From JASHPR01 sp963778075 (GTDB lineage Bacteria; Actinomycetota; Actinomycetes; Streptosporangiales; Streptosporangiaceae): a DNA stretch of 64,000 nt. Position numbers and translations under genes: made by a program. The notes beneath the pieces were generated by a model. It did no database searches. It saw only the letters and a program-made list of their open reading frames with translations, and was not told the origin of the DNA. The stretch spans positions 1 through 64,000 of the forward strand of contig CAVZTJ010000021.1 of the NCBI GenBank assembly GCA_963778075.1, given 5' to 3'. Position 1 is the stretch's first letter, and each line of letters opens with the position of its first letter. This document shows positions 1 through 8,997 of this stretch, piece by piece.

Positions 1-18
1 GAGCGCCGTTGAGTTTGG
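1..18 (+). repeat. Left terminal inverted repeat of transposon copy A (partial)
   Basis: Bases 1-18 read GAGCGCCGTTGAGTTTGG. They match the reverse complement of 4484-4501 at nearly every position, so this is the left tip lacking TGTT. Confidence 0.8.
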
Positions 19-100
19 GCACGCGCGGGGATGCTCGTGCTGTTCGTGGTGGTGATGGGGATCGTGGGGTTGGCAGTCTTCTGGCGTTCCTGAACGCGCG

Positions 101-140
101 AGAGCCCTCCCGTCTGCTTGGTGGTCGTCGGGAGGGCTCT
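101..140 (+). repeat. Conserved 12-bp hairpin inside the left end of copy A
   Basis: AGAGCCCTCCCG (101-112) and CGGGAGGGCTCT (129-140) form a perfect 12-bp stem with a 16-nt loop. It lies 25 bp before the start of the first transposon gene. The same stem occurs at 17731-17772 in copy B although the loops differ, which suggests it is selected. It could be an attenuator or terminator blocking read-through into the element, or a protein-binding site; which one is inference. Confidence 0.75.
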
Positions 141-165
141 CTTGGATGCCGGAGGTGGCACCCCG

Positions 166-750
166 ATGTTGAGCGTACGCGCCGAGCAGGCGTGGGTCGA
201 GTCCGAGCTGGTGGCTGGGGAGTTGTCTTGTCCGTCGTGCCGGGGGGTGTTGGGGCCGTGGGGTCACGCGCGGGAGCGGGTGCTGCGCTGTTCGGCGGGG
301 GATCGGTTGTTGCGGCCGCGGCGGGCGCGCTGCCGGGGTTGTGAGGGCACGCATGTGTTGTTGCCGGATGTGGCGTTGTTGCGGCGCCAGGACGAGGTGG
401 CGGTGATTGGGGCGGCGCTTGAGGCGAGGGTCGCCGGGGTGGGGTATCGGCGGATCGCTTCTGGGCTTGGTGTGCACGCGGACACGGTGCGTGGCTGGCT
501 GCGCCGGTTCGTCGAGCGTGCCGGGTTGCTGAGGGCGCATTTCACGCGGTGCGCGGTGGCGCTGGATCCGGAGCTCGGCGTGGTGCTGCCCGCTGGGAGC
601 GGGATCGGGGACGCGTTGGAGGCGATCGCGGTTGCCGTGCGGGCGTGGGTGTTGCGGTCCGGGCCGGGTGATCCGTGGCGGGTCGCCTCCCGGCTCTCGG
701 GCGGGGGGCTGTTGGCAACACGAGCTCCCGCCTTTCCGTGGGTGAGGTGA
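166..750 (+). CDS. Zinc-ribbon/helix-turn-helix protein (DUF6431-like), first gene of transposon A
   Basis: Protein of 194 aa. Near residues 20-65 are paired cysteines (CPSC, later CRGC) expected of a zinc ribbon, with the GPWGHARERVLRC stretch between. Residues about 95-135 look like a helix-turn-helix (GYRRIASGLGVHADTVRGWLRRF). The protein therefore probably binds DNA; such proteins are commonly annotated DUF6431 beside transposases. The ATG at 166 was chosen because GGAGGTGG lies about 8 bp upstream and because the copy-B homologue starts at the matching place. The role in transposition (end recognition, target choice or regulation) is unknown. It ends 52 bp before the transposase start. 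Copy B encodes a clear homologue with the same ribbon and HTH. Confidence 0.82.
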   Translation: MLSVRAEQAWVESELVAGELSCPSCRGVLGPWGHARERVLRCSAGDRLLRPRRARCRGCEGTHVLLPDVALLRRQDEVAVIGAALEARVAGVGYRRIASGLGVHADTVRGWLRRFVERAGLLRAHFTRCAVALDPELGVVLPAGSGIGDALEAIAVAVRAWVLRSGPGDPWRVASRLSGGGLLATRAPAFPWVR

Positions 751-802
751 GCTGAGAGGGTCCGGCGCTCGTGGTTGTCGAGCGTTGGATTGGAGGCAAG
801 GA

Positions 803-2176
803 GTGGATGAGGACGGTCGTCGGGAGATCGGCCTGTTCAGGTATGCGTTGATCCGGGATGCCGCCGACCCGGGGTTGTCGAAGGCGGAGCGCGGCCGGCT
901 GGTCGGTGCGCTCGCCGACCGGGACCACCTGGGGCCGGATGGTCGGCTGGTCCGGGTCAGCCGCACGACGCTGGGCCGGTGGATCCGTGCGTACCGTCAT
1001 GGCGGGTTTGTGGCGCTGGTTCCCCAGCCGCGGGTGGTGACGCCTCGCACGCCGTCTGGGCTGCTCGAGCTCGCGTTTCGGCTCAAGCGTGAGCGACCGG
1101 AACGGACCGCGGCGCAGGTGAGGGAGATCATGCTCGCCGCCGGCGGGCCCGCTCCAGGGTTGCGGACGTTGCAGACGCATCTCGCGCGGCAGGGACTCAA
1201 CGTCCGCGCGGACGGCCGAACACCGGGGAAGGTGTATGGCCGCTTCGAGGCCTCGGTGCGCAACGAGCTGTGGACGGGGGACGGGTTGCACGGCCCTAAG
1301 CTGGCTGGCGCGGTCGCCCGGCGGGCGGTGCTGTTGGCGTTCATCGATGATCACTCCCGGCTGTTGGTCGGGTGGCGGTGGGGCATCGGCGAGGATGTGT
1401 TCCGGCTGGAGGCCGCGCTCCGAGCGGGTCTGATGGCACGCGGCGTCCCGAACGCCGTGTTGGTCGATCGCGGGTCGGCGTTCGTGTCCTCGCAGTTGCT
1501 CAGAGCGTGCGCGGTGCTCGGCGTGAAGTTGATCCATGCCAGCCCTCGCGCGGCGACCACGAAGGGCAAGATCGAGAGGTTTTTCAGGACCGTCCGCGAT
1601 CAGTTCCTGGTCGAGATCGACGACGGTATGGAGCTCGCCGAGCTCAACCGGCTGTTCTCCGCGTGGCTTGAGGTCGTCTACCACCGCCGGGTGCATTCGG
1701 AGACTGGGCAGTCGCCGCTGGAGCGCTTCGACGCCGGCGGCGCGCCGCCACTGCCTACCCCGGCGCTGCTCAGAGAGGCGTTCCTTTGGAGCCAGGAGCG
1801 GATGGTGACGAAGACCGCGACGGTGTCGCTGCACTCAAACCAGTACGAGGTCGACCCGGCGCTCGCCGGCCGGAAGGTGGAGCTGGTGTTCGACCCGTTC
1901 GATCTAACGAGGATCGAGGTGCGCTACCAGCACCGTCCGTTCGGGACCGCGGTCCCGCTGGTGATCGGCCGGCACACCCATCCGCAGGCGCAGCAGGAGC
2001 TCCCGCCGCCGCCAGCGCCGAGCGGGATCGACTACCTCAAGCTCCTCGCCGCCAAGCGCGACGCCGAGTTGGGTGGCCAGCGGATCGACTACGCCAGCCT
2101 CGCCAACGACGGTGACGCTGACGGTGACGGTGACGATGAGGATCGTGACATCAACCAACAGGAGGACGGACAGTGA
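803..2176 (+). CDS. DDE transposase (IS481/Mu-TniA-like) of transposon A
   Basis: Protein of 457 aa that should cut and join the transposon ends. An N-terminal HTH (VSRTTLGRWIRAYRHGGF) precedes an rve/RNase H-fold core. The catalytic acids are visible as D in WTGDGLHG, D in LVDRGSAF and E in KGKIERFF. After the core comes a Mu-transposase-like C-terminal barrel (SLHSNQYEVDPALAGRKVEL). The tail is Asp/Gly-rich (DGDADGDGDDED). The GTG at 803 is preferred over the TTG at 785: GGAGG lies 6 bp upstream and copy B has ATG at the same place. The stop overlaps the start of the ATPase gene (GTGA), suggesting translational coupling. The gene is intact, unlike copy B. Confidence 0.9.
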   Translation: MDEDGRREIGLFRYALIRDAADPGLSKAERGRLVGALADRDHLGPDGRLVRVSRTTLGRWIRAYRHGGFVALVPQPRVVTPRTPSGLLELAFRLKRERPERTAAQVREIMLAAGGPAPGLRTLQTHLARQGLNVRADGRTPGKVYGRFEASVRNELWTGDGLHGPKLAGAVARRAVLLAFIDDHSRLLVGWRWGIGEDVFRLEAALRAGLMARGVPNAVLVDRGSAFVSSQLLRACAVLGVKLIHASPRAATTKGKIERFFRTVRDQFLVEIDDGMELAELNRLFSAWLEVVYHRRVHSETGQSPLERFDAGGAPPLPTPALLREAFLWSQERMVTKTATVSLHSNQYEVDPALAGRKVELVFDPFDLTRIEVRYQHRPFGTAVPLVIGRHTHPQAQQELPPPPAPSGIDYLKLLAAKRDAELGGQRIDYASLANDGDADGDGDDEDRDINQQEDGQ

Positions 2177-2988
2177 GTATTGATCGGTTGCGTGCCCATT
2201 ACGGGTTCTCGCGGATGCCGTTCGGGAAGGATCTGGCGCCCGGGATGCTGCACACCCATGGCGGGCACGCGGAGGCGGTCGCCCGCATCTCATGGTGCAT
2301 TGCCGAACAGTCGATCGGTGTGATCTCGGGCGAGTGCGGGGCGGGGAAGACGGTCGCCGCGCGCGCCGCGGTCGCCGGCCTTGACGCCTCTCGGCACACA
2401 ATCATCTACCTCGGCACGCCGGGGGTGGGGCTGCGCGGGATCTACGGGCTGATCATCACCACGCTGGGCGGCACCCCGCGGTTTCACCACGCTGCGCTGA
2501 TCCCCCAGGCGCAGGAGATGCTCGCGGCCGAGTCGGCCGAGCGCGGCAAGCAGGTCATCTTGATCATCGACGAAGCTCACCTATTGGACGCCGAGAGCCT
2601 TGAGGGGATCCGGTGTTTGTCGAACATGGGGATGGACCAGGCCGCCCCGTTCTGTCTGCTTTTGCTGGGGCAGCCCACGCTGCGTCACCGGCTCAGGCGG
2701 GGCGCGTTCACCGCGCTGGATCAGCGGATCGCGGTCCGCTATGCGATCGCCGGGTTGGATGCGAAGGAGACCCACAGCTACGTGCAGCACCATCTCGCGC
2801 TGGCCGGCCGCTCTGACACCCTTTTCAGTGATGACGCGATCGGCCTGATCCACGAGGCCTCCCGCGGTCTGCCCCGGCTGATCAACAACCTCGCCGTCGG
2901 GTCGCTGATCGCCGCGTTCGCCGCCAAGAAGGCGATCGTGGATGAGTCCGCGGTCCGGGTCGCGGTCGCTGAGGCCGCAAGCGAATGA
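2173..2988 (+). CDS. AAA+ ATPase, ExeA/TniB-like transposition regulator (transposon A)
   Basis: Protein of 271 aa. It opens with the ExeA-type motif YGFSRMPFGKD, has a Walker A (GECGAGKT, about residues 55-62), a Walker B (VILIIDEAHLL) and a sensor-like LLLLGQP strand. TniB, TnsC and MuB are AAA+ proteins that select target DNA and activate the DDE transposase; its position directly after the transposase supports the same role here. It overlaps the transposase gene by 4 bp at its start and the following gene by ATGA at its end. Copy B encodes a very similar 271-aa protein. Confidence 0.88.
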   Translation: MSIDRLRAHYGFSRMPFGKDLAPGMLHTHGGHAEAVARISWCIAEQSIGVISGECGAGKTVAARAAVAGLDASRHTIIYLGTPGVGLRGIYGLIITTLGGTPRFHHAALIPQAQEMLAAESAERGKQVILIIDEAHLLDAESLEGIRCLSNMGMDQAAPFCLLLLGQPTLRHRLRRGAFTALDQRIAVRYAIAGLDAKETHSYVQHHLALAGRSDTLFSDDAIGLIHEASRGLPRLINNLAVGSLIAAFAAKKAIVDESAVRVAVAEAASE

Positions 2989-4253
2989 CGCTGGCCGCCG
3001 AGCATCTGCTCGAGGACGACCCGCCGCCGTGCACGGTGCTGTTGGCTGCGCCGCCAGGCTGGCCGTCCCCACCTGGCCCGGCCGCCTATCACGGGGTGAT
3101 CGGCGAGATCGTCAGAGTGCTCGAGCCCGAGACCGAGGCCGACCCGGTCGCGATCCTCACCCAGCTTTTGGTGGCGTTCGGCACGGCCGTCGGCCGCGGC
3201 GCGTACTTCGAGATCGAGGCGACCTGGCATCACCCCCACGAGTTCCTGCTCTTGGTCGGTGAATCCTCGCGCGCCCGGAAGGGCACAGCCTGGGATCACG
3301 TCCGCCGGGTGATCTGCGAGGCCGACCCGACGCTCGCAGGGCGGATCCTCACCGGTCTCTCAAGCGGCGAGGGGTTGGTATGGGCGGTGCGCGACCCCGC
3401 CGGCAGCGATCCTGGCACCGGCGACCGACGGCTGTTGGCGCTCGAACCCGAGTTCGTCAGCGTCCTGCGCTCCGCCGCACGTGAGATCTCGACGCTCTCG
3501 CCGACGCTGAGATCGGCCTGGGATGGTCGGCCGCTGCAGCTGTTGACCCGCACTGCCCCCGCTCGCTCAACCGGCGCGCACATATCGCTGATCGGGCACA
3601 TCACCCAGGCCGAGCTGCGTCACCACCTCACCCAAGCGGAGCTCGCCAACGGGCTGGCCAACCGATTCCTACTCTGCGCCTGCCGCCGCACTCGACTGCT
3701 GCCCGAGGGCGGCAGCAGCGACCCGCTCACCGGCACCGGCCTGACCAGGATGCTCGCAGGCGCGATCCGACACGCCCGCACCGCCGGGCGCCTACGCCTA
3801 GAAGAACAAGCCCGCGAGCTGTGGCGCCACGCCTACACCCAGCTCGCGACCGCCCAGCCCGCCGGGATCGCCGGCGCGCTCTGCGCCCGCGCAGAAGCGC
3901 ACACCATCCGCCTCGCGCTTCTCTACGCGATCGCCAACGGCGAACGGAAGATCACCGCCGAGCACCTCCAAGCGGCGCTCGCGCTCTACGACTACGCCGC
4001 CCGCTCCGCCACCTGGGCGCTCCAAGGCGCCACCGGCGACCCGCTCGCCGAACAGATCCACGCCGCCCTCCAACACCATCCCGCAGGCCTGACCCGCAGC
4101 CAGATCTCAGACATCCTCCAGCACAACCGGCCCGCCGACCAGATCCAGCAAGCGCTCGCCGCGCTCCAACTCGCCGGCCGCGCGGCCCGCCACCAGATCC
4201 CCACCGCCGGACGCCCCGCCGAGCTCTGGACCGCCACCATGGCGGCCGCCTGA
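2985..4253 (+). CDS. DUF3987/YfjI-like P-loop protein, fourth gene of transposon A
   Basis: Protein of 422 aa starting at the ATG of an ATGA overlap with the ATPase gene. Features typical of DUF3987/YfjI-like proteins of plasmids and phages can be seen: EPETEADPVAILTQLLVAFG, then a Walker-A-like GESSRARKGTAW (about residues 90-101), SSGEGL, an EPEF acidic motif, and AHISLIGHITQAEL. The C-terminal 60 residues look like a winged helix (HHPAGLTRSQISDILQHNRP). Such proteins are usually tied to replication or primase functions, not transposition, so its conserved place in both copies is unusual. The function is unknown. Codon use matches the preceding genes. Confidence 0.78.
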   Translation: MTLAAEHLLEDDPPPCTVLLAAPPGWPSPPGPAAYHGVIGEIVRVLEPETEADPVAILTQLLVAFGTAVGRGAYFEIEATWHHPHEFLLLVGESSRARKGTAWDHVRRVICEADPTLAGRILTGLSSGEGLVWAVRDPAGSDPGTGDRRLLALEPEFVSVLRSAAREISTLSPTLRSAWDGRPLQLLTRTAPARSTGAHISLIGHITQAELRHHLTQAELANGLANRFLLCACRRTRLLPEGGSSDPLTGTGLTRMLAGAIRHARTAGRLRLEEQARELWRHAYTQLATAQPAGIAGALCARAEAHTIRLALLYAIANGERKITAEHLQAALALYDYAARSATWALQGATGDPLAEQIHAALQHHPAGLTRSQISDILQHNRPADQIQQALAALQLAGRAARHQIPTAGRPAELWTATMAAA

Positions 4254-4483
4254 CCACACCGGCCCCCTCCCCGGACACAGCCGCAAAACTGCGCCGGACG
4301 GCGGGGACTGTCACCGAGCGCAGCGAGGGAAAGGGAGCGAAGCGACCTTGACAACCCCGCCGCCGGCGCTACCACCATGCACGTCCGGGGAGGGGCGGCC
4401 CATCCCCCTCGACCAACCGCCGACAACTTCTTTCGTTATTTCGTTCCCCTCTCCCGTCGCCATCCAGAACGGCGCCAGCATGT

Positions 4484-4505
4484 CCAAGTTCAACGGCGCT
4501 CAACA
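4484..4505 (-). repeat. Right terminal inverted repeat of transposon copy A
   Basis: Read on the minus strand from 4505: TGTTGAGCGCCGTTGAACTT. It shares TGTTGAGCGCCG with both ends of copy B and matches the partial left end at base 1. Confidence 0.85.
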
Positions 4506-4570
4506 ATGGACTCCGCAGGCTCGACCATGGGGATCGCCGTGTCTGACCTCGCCATGTCGGAGGGCTGGGC

Positions 4571-6179
4571 TCACCCCAGCGTGAAGATCCCCAGCCGAAG
4601 CCATCGGCCGAGACCGCCCGTCACCGGCCTCGACCCCTGATCCGTCGAGCCGCTCAGCTGCTCGGCTGGCGAGCTCGGACAACTCGACCGAGGCGGGCTC
4701 GCGGCGAGGGTTCACCACGACCAGGTGGGTGCCACCGCGCGTGTAGGCGAACGGGTGGTCGTGGCTGAGCACCTGCTGATCGCTGCCGACGCCGAGGGCG
4801 GGGTGCGCGGCGCGCAGAGCGAGCAGGCGGCGGACGGTCTGGATCAGCGACCGCGGGTCAACGAGCTGGGCGGCGACGGTCGGGCGGTGCGGGTCAGGGT
4901 CTTGCGGCAGGTAGAGCAGGTCGGGCTCGGCGTCGGAGAACCCGGCGTTCGAAAGGGCGTCGTCCCACTGCATCGGCGTGCGGCATCCGGCGCGGTTGTA
5001 GCCGGGGTTGCAGACGCTGCCCTCGAGGTCGGGCAGCCCCGGCAGATAGCGCATGCCGATCTCGTCGCCGTAGTAGATCGACGGGACGGTGCCCCAGGTC
5101 AGCAGGAATGCGTACGCCGCCGGGAGCTGCTCGAGCCCCCGGTCGCCGGCGCGCAACCGCGAGAAGTCGTGGTCAGCTGTCGCCAGAACGACGCGACGGT
5201 CTGGGCCGTTGCCGGCGATGTGCTCGTCCCAGAGCGCCAGGAACCGCGCGAGCGAGCCGGGCCCGTCCGGACCATCGGCGTCAAAGAAGCAGTCCTCGTG
5301 GTCGGGCAGCCACGACACTGTGCCCGCTCCTCCATTGTTGAACAGCGCCGCGTGTGCGGCCTGGTTCACCAGGAAGAAGTCGCCGTCGAAGCCCGACCGC
5401 AGACCGAGGTCGACCGGCGCCTCGATGTCGCTCTCCGGCAGCAGGACGATGTCAGGGTAGGTCGCGCGCAGCTGGTCCGACACGTCACGCCACAGCGCGC
5501 ACGTCGCCTCACGGTCCGGGTCGCCCTTGACCAGTGAGTACGCCATGTCGACCCGGAACCCCGCCACCCCGCGGTCAACCCAGAAGGCCATGACCTCACG
5601 CAATGCTTCCCGGTTGGCGACCGGACCTGGGTCATCGGGCTGCTGGCGCCACGGCTCGTCATCGTCCGGTCGGGCGTAGCCGAAGTTCAGCGCGGGCTGC
5701 TCGTCGTAAAAGTTCTTGTAGTAGTAGCCCGGCCGGGCCCCGGGCGACGCGACCCAGGGCGAACCGGGTTCGCTGCCATCGCTCGGCGCAGCACGCCACA
5801 CGTAGCGGTCACCTTCGGCCGGTCCCTCGACCACACGGTCGGACTCCTCGACGAACCATGCGTGCGCGACCGAGGTGTGCCCGGCGACAAGATCAAGCAG
5901 CACCCGGATGCCGCGCTGAGCCGCCGCCGCACACAGCGCGACCAGGTCATCGTTGCTGCCATACCGCGGCGCGATCTGCAGGTAGTCCGACACGTCATAG
6001 CCCGCGTCACGGAACCTTGAGGCGAAGCACGGGTTGAACCAAATCGTGTTCACACCCAGCCACGCCAGGTGGTCCAGGTGGTCCACGACCCCCGCCAGGT
6101 CGCCGATCCCGTCGCCGTTGCTGTCCGCAAAGCTCTGCGGGTAGATCTCATAGATGACAGCATCGTCCAACCAACTCAT
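4571..6179 (-). CDS. GH13 family alpha-glucosidase/trehalose-synthase-like enzyme, 3' end frameshifted
   Basis: About 535 aa of the GH13 alpha-amylase superfamily; it should cut or rearrange alpha-glucosidic bonds in the cytoplasm (no signal peptide). The N-terminus has the family opening (VIYEIYPQSFADSNGDGIGD). The nucleophile Asp lies in GFRVDMAYSL, the acid/base Glu in LLPESDIEAP and the third Asp in ATADHDFSR. The reading frame as it stands continues to a stop at 4500, but the conserved end (ADGFGWG, then IFTLG and stop at 4571) appears in other frames. One missing G near 4608 and one near 4590 would restore it, so these are probably sequencing errors or fresh mutations in G runs. The ATG at 6179 is the only sensible start. 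Exact substrate is not resolved. Confidence 0.88.
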
Positions 6180-6706
6180 CCGACGAAGCTAGCGACACCG
6201 CGCGGGGTGATGGCGATACCTGCTACGCACTCCACGAGTGAGGAGAGAACACCCGATCTTCTTCTCAGCCGACGCCTTCTGACGCGGAGCGGGCCACGAT
6301 CCTGCTGTTGCTCCGGAACTCGGCAGACCGCGCGGATCGCCGCAGATGAGTGCGTTCGTCATAGGGATAGCGGACAAGCGACGATGGCAACGTTGCCGAC
6401 AGGCCGATCTTGTCCCCGGACCGGGTTCCGCCGCCAGCGTCCGGAAGTCGTTCCGCGATTGAGATCGAGGCGTGTGCGACCGGGTCGTAACGAGTGCCGC
6501 TGGTTCCGTTGCCGGACACTCTCCCGGGCGCGCCGACTGCCGGATTCGGCCAGAACCAGAAGTTGCTCAGGGCTCCCGAGAGGTCAGCGGAGCGCCCCTA
6601 TTTCGTGGGAGGAGAAGTCTCGCCGCCGCCCGTATCCGAGCCTGACGCGCGTCGGGGAGTAGGCCGACGGAGAATGGGAAGCCGTGAGCGTGAGAATGTC
6701 GATGCG
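6180..6706. other. Intergenic region between the GH13 gene and the DUF5946 gene
   Basis: About 530 bp between the divergent starts of the GH13 and DUF5946 genes. It should hold both promoters. An open frame extends back from 6707 to 6494, but its residues are low-complexity and lack family features, so it was not included in the gene. No other gene is seen. Confidence 0.5.
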
Positions 6707-7213
6707 ATGAGCAACGACACCGTCTTGTGCCCTCAGTGCGGCGCTACCGTGCGTGGCACTGACGAGCCCGGCCACAGCTATGTCCCGAGCGCTCCGGGGT
6801 GCTGGAAGATCTTCGGGGAGGTCCAGGCCGACGAGGCGTTCCGCTTTAGGTATCCGCCGGCACATCGTCTCGTCGTCGATGCCTACATGGCCCAGCATCC
6901 CGGAGATGGCCGAGACCGCCGCGACCGACAGTCTGTGTTTGTCCACCTTGTAGGCTTGTGCGCCGTGCTCGAGCTGGGACTGCCGTCTAAGCAGGCGACG
7001 ATGGTGCTGCGCCGCGTACTGCGCGATCGCGATGACTTCCCGGTGCTCGAGAGGGATCACGGGCCGGGTGAGCTCACCATCCTGCATGTCGTTGGCGCGA
7101 GCGACGTTGAGGACTATGAGCGTCGAGCGCGGGCTTGGGGAAGTGCAGTCTGGTCGGCGTGGAGTCAGCATCAGATGCTGATCCTTGATGCCGTCAACTC
7201 GGTAAACGTCTGA
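6707..7213 (+). CDS. DUF5946-like zinc-finger protein
   Basis: Protein of 168 aa. It begins with a CPQCGA zinc-ribbon half (residues 7-12), followed by GHSYVPSAPGCWKIF, then YPPAHRLVVDAYMAQHP and SVFVHLVGLCAVLELGLP. This pattern (Cys pair, then a histidine-rich helix with AYMAQHP) is what I know from DUF5946 proteins, whose function is undescribed. The ATG at 6707 starts the conserved part; the Shine-Dalgarno is weak. It stands alone, 48 bp before the left end of the IS21-like element. Confidence 0.72.
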   Translation: MSNDTVLCPQCGATVRGTDEPGHSYVPSAPGCWKIFGEVQADEAFRFRYPPAHRLVVDAYMAQHPGDGRDRRDRQSVFVHLVGLCAVLELGLPSKQATMVLRRVLRDRDDFPVLERDHGPGELTILHVVGASDVEDYERRARAWGSAVWSAWSQHQMLILDAVNSVNV

Positions 7214-7261
7214 CCTTCGCTCCCTCCGGCCGCAGACTCGGACTGCGAGACGAGGCTCCCC

Positions 7262-7310
7262 TGTCCGCGATCACGGAATCCTCCCCAGAGTTGATCACGA
7301 GAATTCCCCA
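7262..7310 (+). repeat. Left end repeats of the IS21-like element
   Basis: Two tandem motifs, GATCACGGAATCCTCCCCAG and GATCACGAGAATTCCCCAG, follow the terminal TGTC. They match the reverse complement of the right end with small gaps. Confidence 0.8.
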
Positions 7311-7468
7311 GGTCGGTAGCGCGTAGCGGGTTACGCGCGCGGGGTTCGACGGAGGCGGAGGCCCGAGGGCCGAGCCGGAGTCGATCCCCGCGCGCGTGCG
7401 CGGTTCTGTCGGGGGCTCCCTCCAGGGTCGCGGTGTTCAACGCCGCTGTCTGAAGGGAGCCATTGGGG

Positions 7469-8752
7469 ATGCTGACTGAGGAGGACGATGTGGAGATTCA
7501 CGCGCTCGCGTGTCGGGGTTGGTCGGTGTCGGCGATCGCCCGGCATACGGGTCGGGATCGCAAGACGGTCGCGAAGTACTTGGCTGGCGGGAAGCCCGGG
7601 CGGGAGCCGGCGCCGAGTTGTCTTGAGCCGTATCGCGCGTATGTGAAGGCCAGGTTCGTCGATGACGCGCACGTGCTCGCGAGCGTGCTGTTCGAGGAGC
7701 TGGTTGCGTTGGGGTTCGATCGCTCCTATCCGACGCTGGTGCGGGAGATCCGCGAGCTGGGGTTGCGGCCGGTGTGCGAGTGCTGTCAGGCCGGTGGGGT
7801 GAAGCTCACGGTCGGGCTCGAGCACGAGCCCGGCGAGGAGTTGCAGCTGGACTGGTTGGAGCTGACCGAGACGCCGTGGGGGGTGAAGGCGTACGTGCTG
7901 GTCGGCGCGCTGTCGCACTCGAGCCGACTGCGCGGCTGCTTCTCGGAGGGCGAGAGCTTCCCGCACCTGGCCGAGGCGCTGGACGGCGTGCTGCGCCGGC
8001 TGGGCGGCAGCGCCCGCTCGTGGCGGACTGACCGGATGGCAACGTTCGTGTACCCCGGCACGGACCGGTTGCGGCCCGAGGCCGCGGCGCTGGCCAAGCA
8101 CTACGGCGTTCAGGTCGCGGTCTGCCCGGCGAACCGTCCGCAGCGCAAGGGTGTCGTTGAGAAAGCGATCCAGTATGTGACGCAGTCGTGGTGGCGCTCG
8201 GCGCCGGTCACCTCGCCGGCGCAGGCGCAGGCCGACCTGGATCGCTGGTGCGTGGCAGTGTCCGATCGCCGCCGCCGCGGCCACAGCACCGTCGCAGAGC
8301 TCGCCGCCGCCGAGCCGCTGCTGGCGTTGCCGGAGCTGCCGTTCCCGGCCGAGTACCGCGAGGCACGGGTCGTCTCGCGCGAGGCGCTGGTCGAGTTCGA
8401 GACCAACCGCTACAGCGTCGGGCCCGGTCACGCCGGCGCCACGGTCGAGGTCCGCGCCCGGCTCGGTGAGCTGCACGTGGAGATCTACACGCCCGCGGGC
8501 CACCGGATCGCGCGGCATCGCCGCGCGCTGGCCGGTGCCGGTCAGACGATCCGCACCGACGAGCACGCCCGCGCGCTCGAGCAGGCCGTGCTCGGACAGT
8601 TCACGACCCGCAAGGCGTGCCCGCCCAAACCGAACCGGCCGCCCGGCAAGCGGGCGCTGGCCGAGGCCGCCCGCCTGCGCGGCGAGCAGCCCGGCGGTGT
8701 GGTCGTCGATCTGGAGAGCTACGCGCGGATCGCGAAGGTGGCCGGACGATGA
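7469..8752 (+). CDS. istA: IS21 family transposase IstA
   Basis: Protein of 427 aa that should catalyse strand transfer of the IS21-like element. The N-terminal HTH reads WSVSAIARHTGRDRKTVAKY (about residues 18-37). The rve core shows D in LQLDWLELTE, a second Asp in WRTDRMATFV and the Glu in QRKGVVEKAIQYV. The C-terminal part (FETNRYSVGPGHAGATVEVR) is the usual IstA barrel. The ATG at 7469 is chosen, with AAGGGAG 9 bp upstream; a TTG at 7463 is too close to that site. The stop overlaps the next small gene by ATGA. Confidence 0.92.
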   Translation: MLTEEDDVEIHALACRGWSVSAIARHTGRDRKTVAKYLAGGKPGREPAPSCLEPYRAYVKARFVDDAHVLASVLFEELVALGFDRSYPTLVREIRELGLRPVCECCQAGGVKLTVGLEHEPGEELQLDWLELTETPWGVKAYVLVGALSHSSRLRGCFSEGESFPHLAEALDGVLRRLGGSARSWRTDRMATFVYPGTDRLRPEAAALAKHYGVQVAVCPANRPQRKGVVEKAIQYVTQSWWRSAPVTSPAQAQADLDRWCVAVSDRRRRGHSTVAELAAAEPLLALPELPFPAEYREARVVSREALVEFETNRYSVGPGHAGATVEVRARLGELHVEIYTPAGHRIARHRRALAGAGQTIRTDEHARALEQAVLGQFTTRKACPPKPNRPPGKRALAEAARLRGEQPGGVVVDLESYARIAKVAGR

Positions 8753-8997
8753 CCGACTACCTGCACCACTACAACGTCGTGATCGACCCTGAGCAGGGCG
8801 CCCAGCTGCCCGACGGCTCATGGGCCCAAGACGTGACCCTCGTGCTCCTCGACGCGCCCGGGACCGGCGCTCGCCGCCCGGTCGCGCTCACGCTCTCACC
8901 CGAGCAGGCACGCGAGCTGGGATTCGAGCTGCTCGCCGCGGCCGAGCACGCCGACCGAACAACCACCCCGCAAATCGAAGGAGAAGACGCGCGATGA
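8749..8997 (+). CDS. Small unknown protein encoded between istA and istB
   Basis: Protein of 82 aa beginning MTDYLHHYNVVIDPEQGAQL and ending in EGEDAR. It overlaps istA by ATGA at its start and istB by ATGA at its end, so it is probably co-translated with both. It has a balanced composition and no frame interruption. No known domain is recognised. Its tight coupling suggests a role in transposition of this element, for example as a cofactor or inhibitor of IstA or IstB; that is inference. Confidence 0.72.
   Translation: MTDYLHHYNVVIDPEQGAQLPDGSWAQDVTLVLLDAPGTGARRPVALTLSPEQARELGFELLAAAEHADRTTTPQIEGEDAR

Larger units (their letters stand above)
1..4505 (+). mobile_element. Four-gene Mu/Tn5053-like transposon, copy A (left tip cut by the window edge)
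   Basis: The right end is the inverted repeat TGTTGAGCGCC (read on the minus strand from 4505). The window opens with GAGCGCCGTTGAG, the same repeat lacking its first four bases, so the element should begin about 4 bp before base 1 and be about 4.5 kb long. Inside are four co-directional genes: zinc-ribbon/HTH protein, DDE transposase, AAA+ ATPase and a DUF3987-like protein, the last three overlapping by ATGA or GTGA. A related copy with the same gene order lies at 13238-17867. It sits 65 bp past the end of the GH13 gene. The left target duplication cannot be seen. Assignment to the Mu/Tn5053/Tn7-type group rests on pairing a DDE transposase having a Mu-like C-terminal barrel with an AAA+ regulator. 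Confidence 0.88.

Noticed and set aside
542..1834. 430-codon minus-strand open frame across the copy-A transposase
   Set aside because: The plus strand encodes the DDE core with all catalytic acids.
4500..4570. GH13 gene truncated by transposon copy A
   Set aside because: The natural end (IFTLG and stop at 4571) lies before the transposon tip at 4505; only frameshifts obscure it.
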